From assembly GCA_004356805.1 (NCBI GenBank), contig SMXW01000028.1, forward strand, positions 1-40,000: 40,000 nt of DNA. The letters are read 5' to 3'. Of this stretch, positions 7,689-16,315 are shown in pieces (positions within the stretch are counted from its first letter, which is position 1; each line of letters starts with the position of its first letter). Below the pieces are notes generated by a model. It made no database searches. It was not told where the DNA came from and saw nothing but the letters and a program-made list of their open reading frames with translations. Both the position numbers and the translations under genes were made by a program. This stretch comes from Acidobacteriota bacterium. Lineage in GTDB: Bacteria > Actinomycetota > Acidimicrobiia > Spongiisociales > ZC4RG35.

Positions 7689-10310
7689 TTGGATAGCAAT
7701 CAGATTCGTCGGGCCTTCACGGACTTCTTTGTCGAGCGCGAACATGAGATGCGACCTTCGGCGTCGTTGATCCCTGTCGACCCGACGCTGTTGATCACCA
7801 ACGCCGGAATGGTCCCCTTCAAGCCCTACTTTCTGGGCGAGGAAGAGCCACCCTGGCTTCGGGTCGTCTCCATCCAGAAGTGCGTGCGCACGATCGACAT
7901 CGACATCATTGGCACCACAAAACGCCACCTCTCCTTCTTCGAGATGATGGGCAATTTCAGTTTTGGTGACTACTTCAAGGAGAAGGCCATCCCCTGGGGT
8001 TACGAGTTCTGCACCGAGACGCTTGGACTCGACCCCGAACGCATGTGGTACACGGTCCACGACACCGATGAAGAAGCCGCCGAGGTCTGGATAGACGATG
8101 TTGGTGTTCCCGCCGAACGGGTACAGCGCCGCGGTAATGACAACTTCTGGCAGATGGGCGTGCCCGGTCCCGCTGGCCCGAGCTCGGAGATCTTCTGGGA
8201 CCGAGGCGAGGAATTTGGCAGTGCAGGTGGACCCATCGGCGGGGACGAGGACCGGTACGTAGAAATCTGGAATCTGGTTTTCATGCAGAACATCCAGGAC
8301 GAGCCGTACCACGTTGTAGGCGATCTCCCGGCAAAGAACATCGACACGGGCATGGGGCTCGATCGGATAGCTGCCGTTCTCCAAGACGTGCCGTCAGTGT
8401 TCGACATCGACACAACGCGCGAAGTGCTGAGGACAGCCGAGAGATACACCCGTCTCGAGTATGGAGCGAATGAGGTATCTGACGTCTCTCTCCGAATCCT
8501 TGCGGATCACGGGCGAACGGTCACGTTCCTCATCGGAGACGGTGTTGTTCCGTCCAACGACGGACGGGGGTACGTGTTGAGACGGGTACTCCGACGGGCG
8601 GTTCGTCATGCCTGGCAATACGGCGGCAAGGGACTGATCATGCCCCAACTGGTCGAATCGACCATCGGGCTGATGGGCGACGCCTATCCGGCGCTTGCAG
8701 AGAGGAAAGACCTCATCCTCGACGTCGTCACCCGTGAGGAGGAGAAGTTCAGAAGGACCCTCGAGTCTGGTTATCAACTCCTCGACGCCGAGTTGTCCGA
8801 GGGTCAGAAGTGGTTGAGTGGCCCGACGGCGTTCAAACTTCATGACACCTTCGGATTTCCGATCGATCTGACAAAGGAGATTGCCGCCGAGCGTGGAATC
8901 GACGTGGATCTCAAAGGGTTCGAGGTGGAGATGTCAGCGCAGAGAGAGCGCGCCCGCGCCGCATGGAAGGGGGGAGGGGCGGTTGAAACAGCCGAGGTCT
9001 ACAGGGGGGTTCTCGAAACCAATGGCCTGACGGAGTTTGTTGGCTATGACCACGAAGTCTCCGAGAGTGTCCTTTTGTCGATGGTGGCTGACGCCGAGAC
9101 GCTGGATCGCGCCGAAGAGGGTCGGGCAGTGGAGATCTTTCTCGACAAGACCCCCTTTTATGCCGAATCCGGTGGCCAAGTAGGCGACACGGGTGTCATC
9201 GAAACCGAGACAGGTTCGGCGCTGGTGGTCGACACTCAACACGTCATCCAGGGTCTTCATGGTCACCGCGCCAAGGTCACCAGCGGCTACCTGGCCGCGG
9301 GTCAAATCGTGCGGACATCCATCGACAGCCCGCGGAGAGAAGCCATACGCAAGAGCCACACAGGAACCCATGTTCTTCATTGGGCGCTGAGAGATGTCCT
9401 CGGCGATCACGCCGAGCAGGCCGGGTCGCTGGTTGAACCCGGTCGGATTCGCTTCGACTTTTCCCACTTCTCTCAGGTTGCATCTGAGGAACTTGCGGAG
9501 GTGGAACTCGAGGCCAACGCCAGACTTGTCGCGAACAACGGAGTGACAACCACGGTGACCTCCAGACAAGACGCTGAGAAGATGGGCGCTCTGGCCTTCT
9601 TCGGCGACAAGTACGGGGAAACGGTTCGCGTGGTCAAAGTCGGGGATTATTCGACCGAGTTTTGCGGTGGCACCCACACGTCGAGTTCGGGACAGGTCGG
9701 TCCTCTGGTGTTGATTTCGGAGTCGTCGATCGGCTCCAATCTGAGACGTGTCGAGGCATTGACCGGAATGGCTGCCTACGACCATCTCGTCTCCGTTCGT
9801 GGAGCCCTCGCCCGCGCCGGCGGGCTACTGAGGGTTTCTCCAGGCGACGTGCCGAGTCGTCTCGAGCAATTGCTCGACAAGGTCGCCGGTTTGGAAAAGG
9901 ATCTCGACGCTATTCGCACCCAGAGCCAGGGTTCGGTTGCCGAGCAACTGGCGGCCGGAGCGGAAAAGGTTGGTGAGTCGGGCTTGGTGGTAGCCGACGT
10001 CGGCGCGATCAACAGCAACGAGCTGCGCCAACTCGCCCTCGGGGTCCGAGATCGGTTGGCTGGCTCCGGTGTGGTCATCGTTGGCTCAGACGCTGGCACC
10101 AAGGGGGCTCTGGTCGCCGTTGTATCCAAAGATCTGATGGATAAAGGTATTTCTGCCGCCGAGCTTATTGGAGACGCGGCACGCGAACTCGGAGGCGGAG
10201 GGTCAAGGGACCCCGAGCTCGCCCAAGCGGGTGGCCCCAACGGCGGGCGGCTCGGTGTCGCTCTGGAGAAGGCCAGAACGGAGGCAGAGCGGGCCCTGGC
10301 CGCGCTATGA
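7689..10310 (+). CDS. alaS: Alanyl-tRNA synthetase
   Basis: Class II synthetase charging tRNA-Ala (873 aa, full length). The N-terminus reads SNQIRRAFTDFFVEREHE and then NAGMVPFKPYF, typical of AlaRS. The editing domain has the metal-binding HTGTH near residue 557 and CGGTHTSSSGQ near 659, which clear mischarged Ser and Gly. The C-terminal C-Ala/DHHA1 region ends with a glycine-rich GGGGSRDPELAQAGGP motif (about 837-852). The start is TTG at 7689, with AGGA about 7 nt upstream; no ATG or GTG fits the family N-terminus. Its stop overlaps the ruvX ATG (ATGA). A TATTCT hexamer at 7654-7659 might be a promoter element. No T-box is seen. Confidence 0.96.
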   Translation: MDSNQIRRAFTDFFVEREHEMRPSASLIPVDPTLLITNAGMVPFKPYFLGEEEPPWLRVVSIQKCVRTIDIDIIGTTKRHLSFFEMMGNFSFGDYFKEKAIPWGYEFCTETLGLDPERMWYTVHDTDEEAAEVWIDDVGVPAERVQRRGNDNFWQMGVPGPAGPSSEIFWDRGEEFGSAGGPIGGDEDRYVEIWNLVFMQNIQDEPYHVVGDLPAKNIDTGMGLDRIAAVLQDVPSVFDIDTTREVLRTAERYTRLEYGANEVSDVSLRILADHGRTVTFLIGDGVVPSNDGRGYVLRRVLRRAVRHAWQYGGKGLIMPQLVESTIGLMGDAYPALAERKDLILDVVTREEEKFRRTLESGYQLLDAELSEGQKWLSGPTAFKLHDTFGFPIDLTKEIAAERGIDVDLKGFEVEMSAQRERARAAWKGGGAVETAEVYRGVLETNGLTEFVGYDHEVSESVLLSMVADAETLDRAEEGRAVEIFLDKTPFYAESGGQVGDTGVIETETGSALVVDTQHVIQGLHGHRAKVTSGYLAAGQIVRTSIDSPRREAIRKSHTGTHVLHWALRDVLGDHAEQAGSLVEPGRIRFDFSHFSQVASEELAEVELEANARLVANNGVTTTVTSRQDAEKMGALAFFGDKYGETVRVVKVGDYSTEFCGGTHTSSSGQVGPLVLISESSIGSNLRRVEALTGMAAYDHLVSVRGALARAGGLLRVSPGDVPSRLEQLLDKVAGLEKDLDAIRTQSQGSVAEQLAAGAEKVGESGLVVADVGAINSNELRQLALGVRDRLAGSGVVIVGSDAGTKGALVAVVSKDLMDKGISAAELIGDAARELGGGGSRDPELAQAGGPNGGRLGVALEKARTEAERALAAL

Positions 10311-10735
10311 CTCGATATCTCGGTGTCGACTACGGGACAAAACGGGTAGGACTGGCCATTAGCGACGGGCTCGGGCTCACAGCTCGCCCTCTCCAGGTGG
10401 TGGCGCGGCCGGCTGTGGTCAAGCGTGTTCAAGAATTACATGCGGAATACACAGTCACGACGGTGGTTGTCGGCCTCCCAACCGGGCTCGCCGGACAGGA
10501 GGGGGCCTCAGCTGCCGGTGCTCGAGCCCTGGGTGATGAGCTTTCGGCGGCAACGGGGATCCCTGTTGAGTATCTCGATGAGCGTTTCACCTCGAGGCTG
10601 GCAGAGAAGGCATTGCTCCAATCAGGAATGAAGAGACGGGAACGACGTGAAACGGTGGACAAGGTCGCTGCTGCCATCATCCTTCAGGACTACCTGGACA
10701 TTCGGGCCGCCAAAGGGAACCACGAAGCCGACTAG
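10307..10735 (+). CDS. ruvX: Holliday junction resolvase-like / pre-16S rRNA nuclease (YqgF)
   Basis: A 142-aa RNase H-like fold protein. The N-terminal GVDYGTKRVGLAISD (about residues 6-20) is the family signature and carries the first catalytic Asp. Further acidic residues lie in EYLDERFTS and in the final VDKVAAAIILQDYLD helix. In E. coli the homologue matures the 5' end of 16S rRNA; a resolvase role has also been proposed. The gene overlaps alaS by 4 bases and precedes mltG, the standard bacterial order alaS-ruvX-mltG. There is no sign of truncation. Confidence 0.95.
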   Translation: MTRYLGVDYGTKRVGLAISDGLGLTARPLQVVARPAVVKRVQELHAEYTVTTVVVGLPTGLAGQEGASAAGARALGDELSAATGIPVEYLDERFTSRLAEKALLQSGMKRRERRETVDKVAAAIILQDYLDIRAAKGNHEAD

Positions 10736-10760
10736 AACGTCGAACACCTAGAAAATCGAT

Positions 10761-11861
10761 ATGACTTTCGAACCTGTACCCGAAGAGCCCTTCTGGGCGA
10801 GGATCCTCAAGATCGCCCTGGCCGCCGCCATGGTGGTTTTGACTGCCGTCTTGGTGATCGGTGGGGCGTCATATCTGGGCCGGCAGGTCGGCGCAGCCCT
10901 CGGTCCAGAAGATGAGACGGATGCTCCCGTCGATGTGGAGCCGGGGCAGCCCGTCGAGATCGTGATTGCCAGCGGCTCGTCGGGCCAGGACATCGGGGCG
11001 ATGCTCGCGGTGCAGGGAGTTGTGCACTCGGCCCTCGAATTTGAGGTGGCCGTTCGCAATGTCGATGCGGCGCAGCGACTGCAGGCCGGCACCTACGCCC
11101 TCACAACCCTGATGGATCCCGCCGAAGTGGTGGCCATTCTCGTCGCCGGTCCCACGCCGGCCGTATACAGAGTCACGGTGATCGAGGGCCTCAGGGTCGA
11201 GGAGATGCTCGTTGCCCTTGCCGAGATCACCCCACACGAGTACTCGGAGCTCGAGGACGCTCTGCTTGGCGGTGATGTGGTGAGTTCACTTCGCGAGATG
11301 CCGGAGCAAACCACGTTGTCCGATTGGGAAGGTTTGCTCTTTCCGGATACCTACGAGTTCGCGAAGTCTGCTCCCCCCGAGTCGATTCTGCAAAGAATGG
11401 CTTCCAAAATGGAACAACGTGTCAACAGCATCGATTGGTCGGATTGGAGGGCTCTCGGGTACACCGAGTATGAAGGGATCGTCCTCGCGTCACTGATCGA
11501 GGCCGAGGTGCGGGTAGATGACGAGCGTGCGGTCGTTTCGAGCGTGATTCACAATCGACTTGCTGAGGGGATGAAACTCGATATCGACGCGACCGTTTAT
11601 TACGCGTTGGGCACTCGAGATGTGACCCGCTTCGACCGAACTGTCGATTCGCCCTACAACACCTATGTGGTTGTCGGACTGCCTCCGACTCCGATCGCTT
11701 TGCCTGGCAAGGCTTCTCTTGTAGCGGCTGCCTCGCCTGAAGCAACCGAATACTTCTTCTACGTTCTGGCCGACCGAGATGGCAATCATGTTTTTGCCAA
11801 AACCTTCGATGAGCACCTCGACAATGTGAACCGGGCCAGAGATGTCGGCGTCCCGCCCTAG
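10761..11861 (+). CDS. mltG: Endolytic murein transglycosylase (YceG-like)
   Basis: MltG cleaves nascent peptidoglycan strands and so sets glycan length (366 aa). A short cytoplasmic N-terminus is followed by one membrane anchor at about residues 16-38 (IALAAAMVVLTAVLVIGGASYL). A LysM-like region follows, and then the YceG catalytic domain. The segment IVLASLIEAEV, about residue 240, contains the catalytic Glu, and VSSVIHNRLAEGMKLDIDATVYYALG and YNTYVVVGLPPTPI are strong family signatures. The ATG at 10761 starts a plausible N-terminus. The region just upstream (10736-10760) is short and lacks a clear Shine-Dalgarno. The stop TAG at 11859-11861 is immediately followed by aroE. Confidence 0.94.
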   Translation: MTFEPVPEEPFWARILKIALAAAMVVLTAVLVIGGASYLGRQVGAALGPEDETDAPVDVEPGQPVEIVIASGSSGQDIGAMLAVQGVVHSALEFEVAVRNVDAAQRLQAGTYALTTLMDPAEVVAILVAGPTPAVYRVTVIEGLRVEEMLVALAEITPHEYSELEDALLGGDVVSSLREMPEQTTLSDWEGLLFPDTYEFAKSAPPESILQRMASKMEQRVNSIDWSDWRALGYTEYEGIVLASLIEAEVRVDDERAVVSSVIHNRLAEGMKLDIDATVYYALGTRDVTRFDRTVDSPYNTYVVVGLPPTPIALPGKASLVAAASPEATEYFFYVLADRDGNHVFAKTFDEHLDNVNRARDVGVPP

Positions 11862-11878
11862 TGGCACACTGGTTCTCG

Positions 11879-12664
11879 ATGAGTCAGGTTTATCGACTCG
11901 CCCTGCTAGGTGATCCCGTGGTGCACTCGCGGTCTCCGGCGATTCACGCTGCGGCCCTGAGCCTTTCGGGTCTGACTGGCGAGTACAAAGCGATCACGGC
12001 AAACCAACAGGTCCTCGAGAAGACCCTCACCGATCTGCGGTCTGGCGCTATAGACGGGATAAACGTCACGATGCCGCTAAAACGCATTGCATTTGAGCTT
12101 GCCGACGACACGACATCGGAAGGCCGACTCGCAGGCTCTGTCAACACCTTGAAGAGGAGCGAAGGCGGTCTCGTTTTGGGCCACTCGACCGATGCTGTCG
12201 CATTCCGAGAGATATTCGAGGATGACGGATTCAAAGATCTCAACAGTGTTCTGGTCTTGGGTGCTGGAGGATCGGCGGCGGCGGCATTGGCCGCTTTGGG
12301 AGGGAGGATTGGTTACCTGTCGGCTCGGACCCCAGGAACCGCACAGGCTCTGGCGGAGACATTCGATTCCGTGGGTGTCATACCCTGGGGCGCAAGTGTC
12401 GCCGGCGCTGTGGTGGTCAACGCCACACCGCTGGGAATGTCAGGTGAACGTCTCCCGGAAGGAGTTGTCGACCTGGCGGGAGCTCTTGTAGACCTGCCGT
12501 ATGCCGACGCGAACACCCCTGCAACCACAGAGGCCATGGAACGAGGGATGTTGGCGGTTGACGGGTTCGAATTCTTGGCCCGGCAAGCAGCGGCGTCGTT
12601 CCGTTGGTGGACCGGAGAGAACGTAGACTCAGCCGAGCTGGCTGAAATCGCAAGAAACGTCTAA
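11879..12664 (+). CDS. aroE: Shikimate dehydrogenase
   Basis: AroE reduces 3-dehydroshikimate to shikimate with NADPH (261 aa). The shikimate-binding HSRSPAIHAAAL is at residues 16-27. The catalytic Lys lies in NVTMPLKR and the Asp in GHSTDAVAF. The nucleotide-binding loop is VLGAGGSAAAAL, and NATPLGM is also present. The ATG at 11879 gives the usual N-terminus; a GTG at 11861 in the same frame, overlapping the mltG stop, would add six residues. Substitution of Ser for Asn in the usual GxNTD motif is a mild variation. The gene begins the shikimate cluster, which is then interrupted by two unrelated genes before aroC. Confidence 0.93.
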   Translation: MSQVYRLALLGDPVVHSRSPAIHAAALSLSGLTGEYKAITANQQVLEKTLTDLRSGAIDGINVTMPLKRIAFELADDTTSEGRLAGSVNTLKRSEGGLVLGHSTDAVAFREIFEDDGFKDLNSVLVLGAGGSAAAALAALGGRIGYLSARTPGTAQALAETFDSVGVIPWGASVAGAVVVNATPLGMSGERLPEGVVDLAGALVDLPYADANTPATTEAMERGMLAVDGFEFLARQAAASFRWWTGENVDSAELAEIARNV

Positions 12665-12723
12665 AGAGCTACTGGCCTAAGACCGAAATGGAGACGAGGC
12701 TTTTCGAAAGCAAGGAGCTGAAG

Positions 12724-13872
12724 ATGTTTCTTTCTGGAAACTTGGGATTTGTATCGCTAGACGAAGTGCTTCGTCTGTTGAACCGCTCAAACCGAATAGG
12801 TTCCGTAGACGTCACGGGGCAAGCCGTGCGAGGCCGCATATTCGTGACCCAAGGCGGGGTGGCCCTGGCCACTACTTCCGATGACGAGGGACTGCATCGC
12901 CATCTGGTCAAGTCCGGCCTGGTAGATGAGGACTCTCTGCTGAGCGTCGAGTCCGGCAAGACGACCCTCGCTGCAATCGTGGAAAAGAGCGGTGGCGCCG
13001 TGGTGGATCTCCTCAGGGAGATAACCGTTGAGAGCGTATATCAGCTCGGCCTTAACGGGGATTCCTTCGAAGTCGAAGAAGGAGAGAAGACGCGCTATGC
13101 CAGCCCCAAGCCGTTCGATGTGGAGTCGATCATCGATGACGCCAAGCAACGGCTGACAGATTGGGATGAGCTCTCGAGGACTGTTTCCGATCTCGACGAC
13201 GTCATGAGCATTTCCCGAGATCTTGGGGAGCGAGACGAAGTCAGCATCAATCGGGATGCCTGGCGTGTACTCAGCGAGATCGGATCGGGTTCAAGCGTGG
13301 TCTCGATTGCCGGGGAGTTGGGCACCACTGATTTCTGGGCAGCGCGTGTCGCTGCCGGCCTCATCGACGATGACCTTCTCGTCGTTGCCGCAGTCGAGTC
13401 AGATGAGGAAGTACAGACACCAGCCCAAGACCCGAGCTCTCTCGGTGAGCCGGAGGCTGTCACCGAGGTTGTCGATGAGGAAGTGGACGCCGACGAGTCA
13501 TGGTGGGAAGAGCCGGACGACGAGGCTTCCGAAACCGATGCTGAAGAAGTCGTTCCTTCCGAGGAGATGCCTGTCGCAGAGACAGATGACGTTGCGGATG
13601 ACGAAAAGCCCGAGGTCAAGTCGACATCGATCTTCGGGGCTTTTGCACCGGGGGCCTCGAAAGAGTCTGCGGCCGTCGTCAAAGAGGAGCTGTCCGAGGT
13701 TCCGACGGTGGGCGAAGATGAGGAGGACGGCGAGGTCGAGGAGGATACCGAAGCCTTCCTCGAGAAGGTTTTCTCCGAGCTTGACTCCTCGAATGATGAG
13801 GAAGAAGAGGGCTACGGGTTGCTCCGTCGACGTCGCATGGGCGTCATGAGGGACTCCTCGGGTGACACCTGA
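12724..13872 (+). CDS. DUF4388 (PATAN)-like domain protein with acidic C-terminal half
   Basis: A 382-aa cytoplasmic-looking protein. The first ~120 residues (MFLSGNLGFVSLDEVLRLLN, then GRIFVTQGGVALAT) resemble the DUF4388/PATAN domain found beside regulators and type IV pilus genes. DLLREITVESVYQLGLNGDSFEVEEGE near residue 105 matches its usual ending. Residues ~125-230 look like a small helical domain (winged-helix-like; DAWRVLSEIGSGSSVVSIAGELG). The remaining ~150 residues are very rich in Asp and Glu and probably disordered. Function is unknown. The start at 12724 is supported by AAGGAG at 12712-12717, 6 nt upstream; an in-frame ATG at 12688 would add 12 residues. Its neighbours are aroE and a prepilin peptidase, which fits a remnant of a pilus cluster. 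Confidence 0.75.
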   Translation: MFLSGNLGFVSLDEVLRLLNRSNRIGSVDVTGQAVRGRIFVTQGGVALATTSDDEGLHRHLVKSGLVDEDSLLSVESGKTTLAAIVEKSGGAVVDLLREITVESVYQLGLNGDSFEVEEGEKTRYASPKPFDVESIIDDAKQRLTDWDELSRTVSDLDDVMSISRDLGERDEVSINRDAWRVLSEIGSGSSVVSIAGELGTTDFWAARVAAGLIDDDLLVVAAVESDEEVQTPAQDPSSLGEPEAVTEVVDEEVDADESWWEEPDDEASETDAEEVVPSEEMPVAETDDVADDEKPEVKSTSIFGAFAPGASKESAAVVKEELSEVPTVGEDEEDGEVEEDTEAFLEKVFSELDSSNDEEEEGYGLLRRRRMGVMRDSSGDT

Positions 13873-13898
13873 GACGCTCCTCTAGTCAAACCTCTGGC

Positions 13899-13904
13899 TA
13901 AGTT
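13899..13904 (+). promoter_or_regulatory. Candidate -10 element of a leaderless promoter for the prepilin peptidase gene
   Basis: TAAGTT fits TANNNT and ends 9 nt before the ATG at 13914, which has no Shine-Dalgarno. No clear -35 is visible. The 41-base gap holds nothing else recognisable. Confidence 0.3.
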
Positions 13905-13913
13905 GCTCCGGCG

Positions 13914-14645
13914 ATGACCACAGTCCTCGTCGGACTTCTTGGTTTTGGCCTCGGTTTGGCCGCACACGACCTCGCGATTCAGGGTCTCACCGAGGACCGT
14001 TTGCTGCGTCCACTTTCCGGGACCTGCCCCAACTGTGCCCACGGTCGCGGCTGGCTCAGATTCAGGTGCTCTCAATGCGGCCGGAGCATCAGCAGGGAGC
14101 CGTTCGTGGCGGTGGTGTCGGCACTGGTCGCCATGGGTTTCGCCAACACCATCGGTATTGCCTGGCCGCTGGTTCCCTATTTCGGGTTTCTGCTGCTGAG
14201 TATGGCCCTCCTGGTTACGGACCTGGAGGAGTTTCGCATCGTGGACCGTCTCAATCTCAGGGGGTCAGCTGTGCTCGTTGTTGGCCTTGGCATTTCTGCC
14301 TTGATCAACGGAAGTTTGGATTCCCTATGGCGAGGTCTGCTCGGAGCGGTGGCCTACTTCACTGGCGCCACCGCTCTCTGGCTACTGGTTCGAGGGCGAG
14401 GGTTCGGCGCAGGCGATGTCAAACTGGCCCCTCAGCTTGGCCTCTTCGCAGCCTTTGTCTCTTGGGGAACCCTTGGGTGGGCCGTCTTCGCCACAGCGTT
14501 GATCGGCGGTGTCATCGCGCTCGGGATGATCGCTCTTGGAGCGGCGAAGATGAAGACCGAGCTGCCATACGGACCACCGATGGTCATCGGAGCCTGGATG
14601 GCGATAGTGATGGCTGGGATCGGCGCTTTCCCGATACCGACGTAG
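13914..14645 (+). CDS. Prepilin peptidase (A24 family, PilD-like)
   Basis: A 243-aa polytopic membrane aspartyl protease that cleaves, and usually N-methylates, type IV prepilin-like proteins. The cytoplasmic loop carries two Cys pairs (CPNC and CSQC, about residues 38-58), as in PilD methylase domains. The first catalytic Asp lies in LVTDLEEFRIVDRL, about residue 101. The second lies in FGAGDVKLAP (GxGD), about residue 165. Around six or seven hydrophobic segments are visible. No pilin, PilB, PilC or PilT gene is nearby, so its substrates must be encoded elsewhere. Location between aroE and aroC is where some actinobacteria carry a longer pilus cluster (family knowledge, not checked here). 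The ATG at 13914 is chosen. Confidence 0.9.
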   Translation: MTTVLVGLLGFGLGLAAHDLAIQGLTEDRLLRPLSGTCPNCAHGRGWLRFRCSQCGRSISREPFVAVVSALVAMGFANTIGIAWPLVPYFGFLLLSMALLVTDLEEFRIVDRLNLRGSAVLVVGLGISALINGSLDSLWRGLLGAVAYFTGATALWLLVRGRGFGAGDVKLAPQLGLFAAFVSWGTLGWAVFATALIGGVIALGMIALGAAKMKTELPYGPPMVIGAWMAIVMAGIGAFPIPT

Positions 14646-14648
14646 CAT
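14643..14648 (+). promoter_or_regulatory. Candidate -10 element of a leaderless aroC promoter
   Basis: TAGCAT overlaps the stop of the preceding gene and lies 6 nt before the aroC ATG, the classic spacing that would place the transcription start on the A of ATG. No Shine-Dalgarno precedes aroC. No clear -35 is seen. Confidence 0.35.
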
Positions 14649-14654
14649 CCCCTC

Positions 14655-15812
14655 ATGCTCAGATTTCTCACCGCCGGTGAGTCTCATGGACCGGGTCTGG
14701 TGGTGGTCGTCGAAGGTCTCCCCAAAGGCCTGTCGATCACTCATGATGACTTCGCCGCGGAGCTGAGACGCCGCCGACATGGCTACGGCCGTGGAAAGCG
14801 GATGGCAATCGAAGCCGATGAGCTCGAGATCCTCGGAGGTATACGCCACGGCGAGACGCTCGGCTCACCGGTCTCGATTCTCATTCGGAACACAGAATGG
14901 CCTAAATGGCGTGAGGTGATGAGTCCCCAGCCTGGCCAGGCCGGACGGGAGATCACTCGACCCCGTCCCGGTCACGCCGACCTGGCGGGAATGATCAAGT
15001 ACGACACTAACGATGCGCGCGACATCCTGGAAAGGGCCTCAGCGCGGGAAACCGCAGCGCGCACTGTCGCCGGAGCGCTGGCAAAGCGGCTGCTGGGCGA
15101 GGTTGGTGTGACCGTGATCAGTCACGTGGTTTCAATCGGCCCCGTTCAAAGTGAAGGGTCGATGCCCGGTCCGGGCGATGCCGAGGAGATCGATGCCAGC
15201 CCGGTCCGTTGCTTCGACCCACTTGCCTCGGAGCGCATGGTCGAAGCGATAGATCAGGCTCGCTCCGATCGGGACACGCTCGGAGGAGTGTTTGAGGTGC
15301 TGGCGTTCGATGTCCCAGTCGGTATCGGGTCCCATGTCCACTACGACCGACGACTTGACGGCATCCTGGCGGCTGCGTTGATGTCCATCCCAGCCATCAA
15401 GGGGGTGGAGATTGGCGACGGCTTTGCCATGGCCGGCCTGCGGGGTTCGAAATCACACGACGAGATCGTCCGAGTCGACGGGAGCGTCCGACGCGAGACC
15501 AATCGCGCCGGGGGAGTAGAGGGTGGCATCAGCAATGGCGAAGTCGTCCGGGTACGGGGTGCCATGAAGCCAATCTCGACGCTCATGCAGCCACTGCGCA
15601 CCATCGACATGACAACCGGGGAGCCAGCTCAGGCAGTGCGTGAGCGTTCCGATGTGTGTGCGGTGCCTGCTGCGGCGGTCGTTGGTGAGCAAATGGTGGC
15701 GCTCTCTCTTGCCACGGAGTTCCAGCGGAAGTTCGGAGGCGACACCGTTTCAGAGTTCGCTGATGCGGTTGCCAGGTATCGAGCAAGTGTGCAACAGCGG
15801 ATGTCGATATGA
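14655..15812 (+). CDS. aroC: Chorismate synthase
   Basis: AroC makes chorismate from 5-enolpyruvylshikimate-3-phosphate with reduced FMN, the last shikimate step (385 aa). Signatures include FLTAGESHGPGLVVVVEGLP at the N-terminus, RRRHGYGRGKRMAIEADE (about 35-52), and RASARETAARTVAGALAKRLL with its conserved basic residues. Later motifs are GGVEGGISNGEVVRVRGAMKPISTL and RSDVCAVPAAAVVGE. All flavin- and substrate-binding stretches look intact. The TGA overlaps the aroK ATG by 4 bases, so aroC, aroK and aroB are coupled. EPSP synthase (aroA) is not in the window. Confidence 0.96.
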   Translation: MLRFLTAGESHGPGLVVVVEGLPKGLSITHDDFAAELRRRRHGYGRGKRMAIEADELEILGGIRHGETLGSPVSILIRNTEWPKWREVMSPQPGQAGREITRPRPGHADLAGMIKYDTNDARDILERASARETAARTVAGALAKRLLGEVGVTVISHVVSIGPVQSEGSMPGPGDAEEIDASPVRCFDPLASERMVEAIDQARSDRDTLGGVFEVLAFDVPVGIGSHVHYDRRLDGILAAALMSIPAIKGVEIGDGFAMAGLRGSKSHDEIVRVDGSVRRETNRAGGVEGGISNGEVVRVRGAMKPISTLMQPLRTIDMTTGEPAQAVRERSDVCAVPAAAVVGEQMVALSLATEFQRKFGGDTVSEFADAVARYRASVQQRMSI

Positions 15813-16315
15813 CGCTTTGGCTGGTTGGAATGATGGGATCCGGGAAGACCACTTCGGGAGAGCTTGCTGCTTCCCGTCTGGGAGTGCCCTTCAGGGATAC
15901 CGACGAAGTAGTGGCCGAACGAATGGGCTGTTCGGTTGCTCAAATGTGGGGCACGTTTGGCGAGGCCACGTTTCGCGACATGGAGAAGGTGGCCCTGTCC
16001 AACCTGGCCGGGAGTGATGGGATAGTGGCGACCGGTGGTGGCGTGGTGCTTGATGAGGACAACCGACGCATCTTGTCTGAATCCCAACGGGTGGTCTGGC
16101 TGGAGGCTTCGCCGACCGTTCTCGAGATGCGTCTCGATTCGACTATGGATCGCCCGGGTCTGGTGTTATCTGAGATCCGGACCGCCGATTTCCTTTCAGA
16201 GTTGCTTGATGAGCGTTTGCCTCTCTACACCGAGGTAGCTAGCCATCGAATCTCGACGGATTCGATTGATGCCGATGCTGTGGCCAAGGAGATAGAGGAC
16301 ATATGGAAGGCCTGA
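15809..16315 (+). CDS. aroK: Shikimate kinase
   Basis: Phosphorylates shikimate at the 3-hydroxyl using ATP (168 aa). The Walker A loop GMMGSGKT is at residues 7-14. The shikimate-binding Asp and Arg lie in RDTDEVV (about 30-36) and in FRDME. VATGGGVVL (about 73-81) is the conserved GGG motif, and the lid Arg is in DRPGL. The start ATG overlaps the aroC stop, and the 3' end overlaps aroB by 13 bases. Confidence 0.95.
   Translation: MTLWLVGMMGSGKTTSGELAASRLGVPFRDTDEVVAERMGCSVAQMWGTFGEATFRDMEKVALSNLAGSDGIVATGGGVVLDEDNRRILSESQRVVWLEASPTVLEMRLDSTMDRPGLVLSEIRTADFLSELLDERLPLYTEVASHRISTDSIDADAVAKEIEDIWKA

Noticed and set aside
12688..12723. Upstream ATG for the DUF4388-like protein
   Set aside because: The ATG at 12724 has AAGGAG at ideal spacing and starts at the conserved domain; the upstream codon has no comparable signal.
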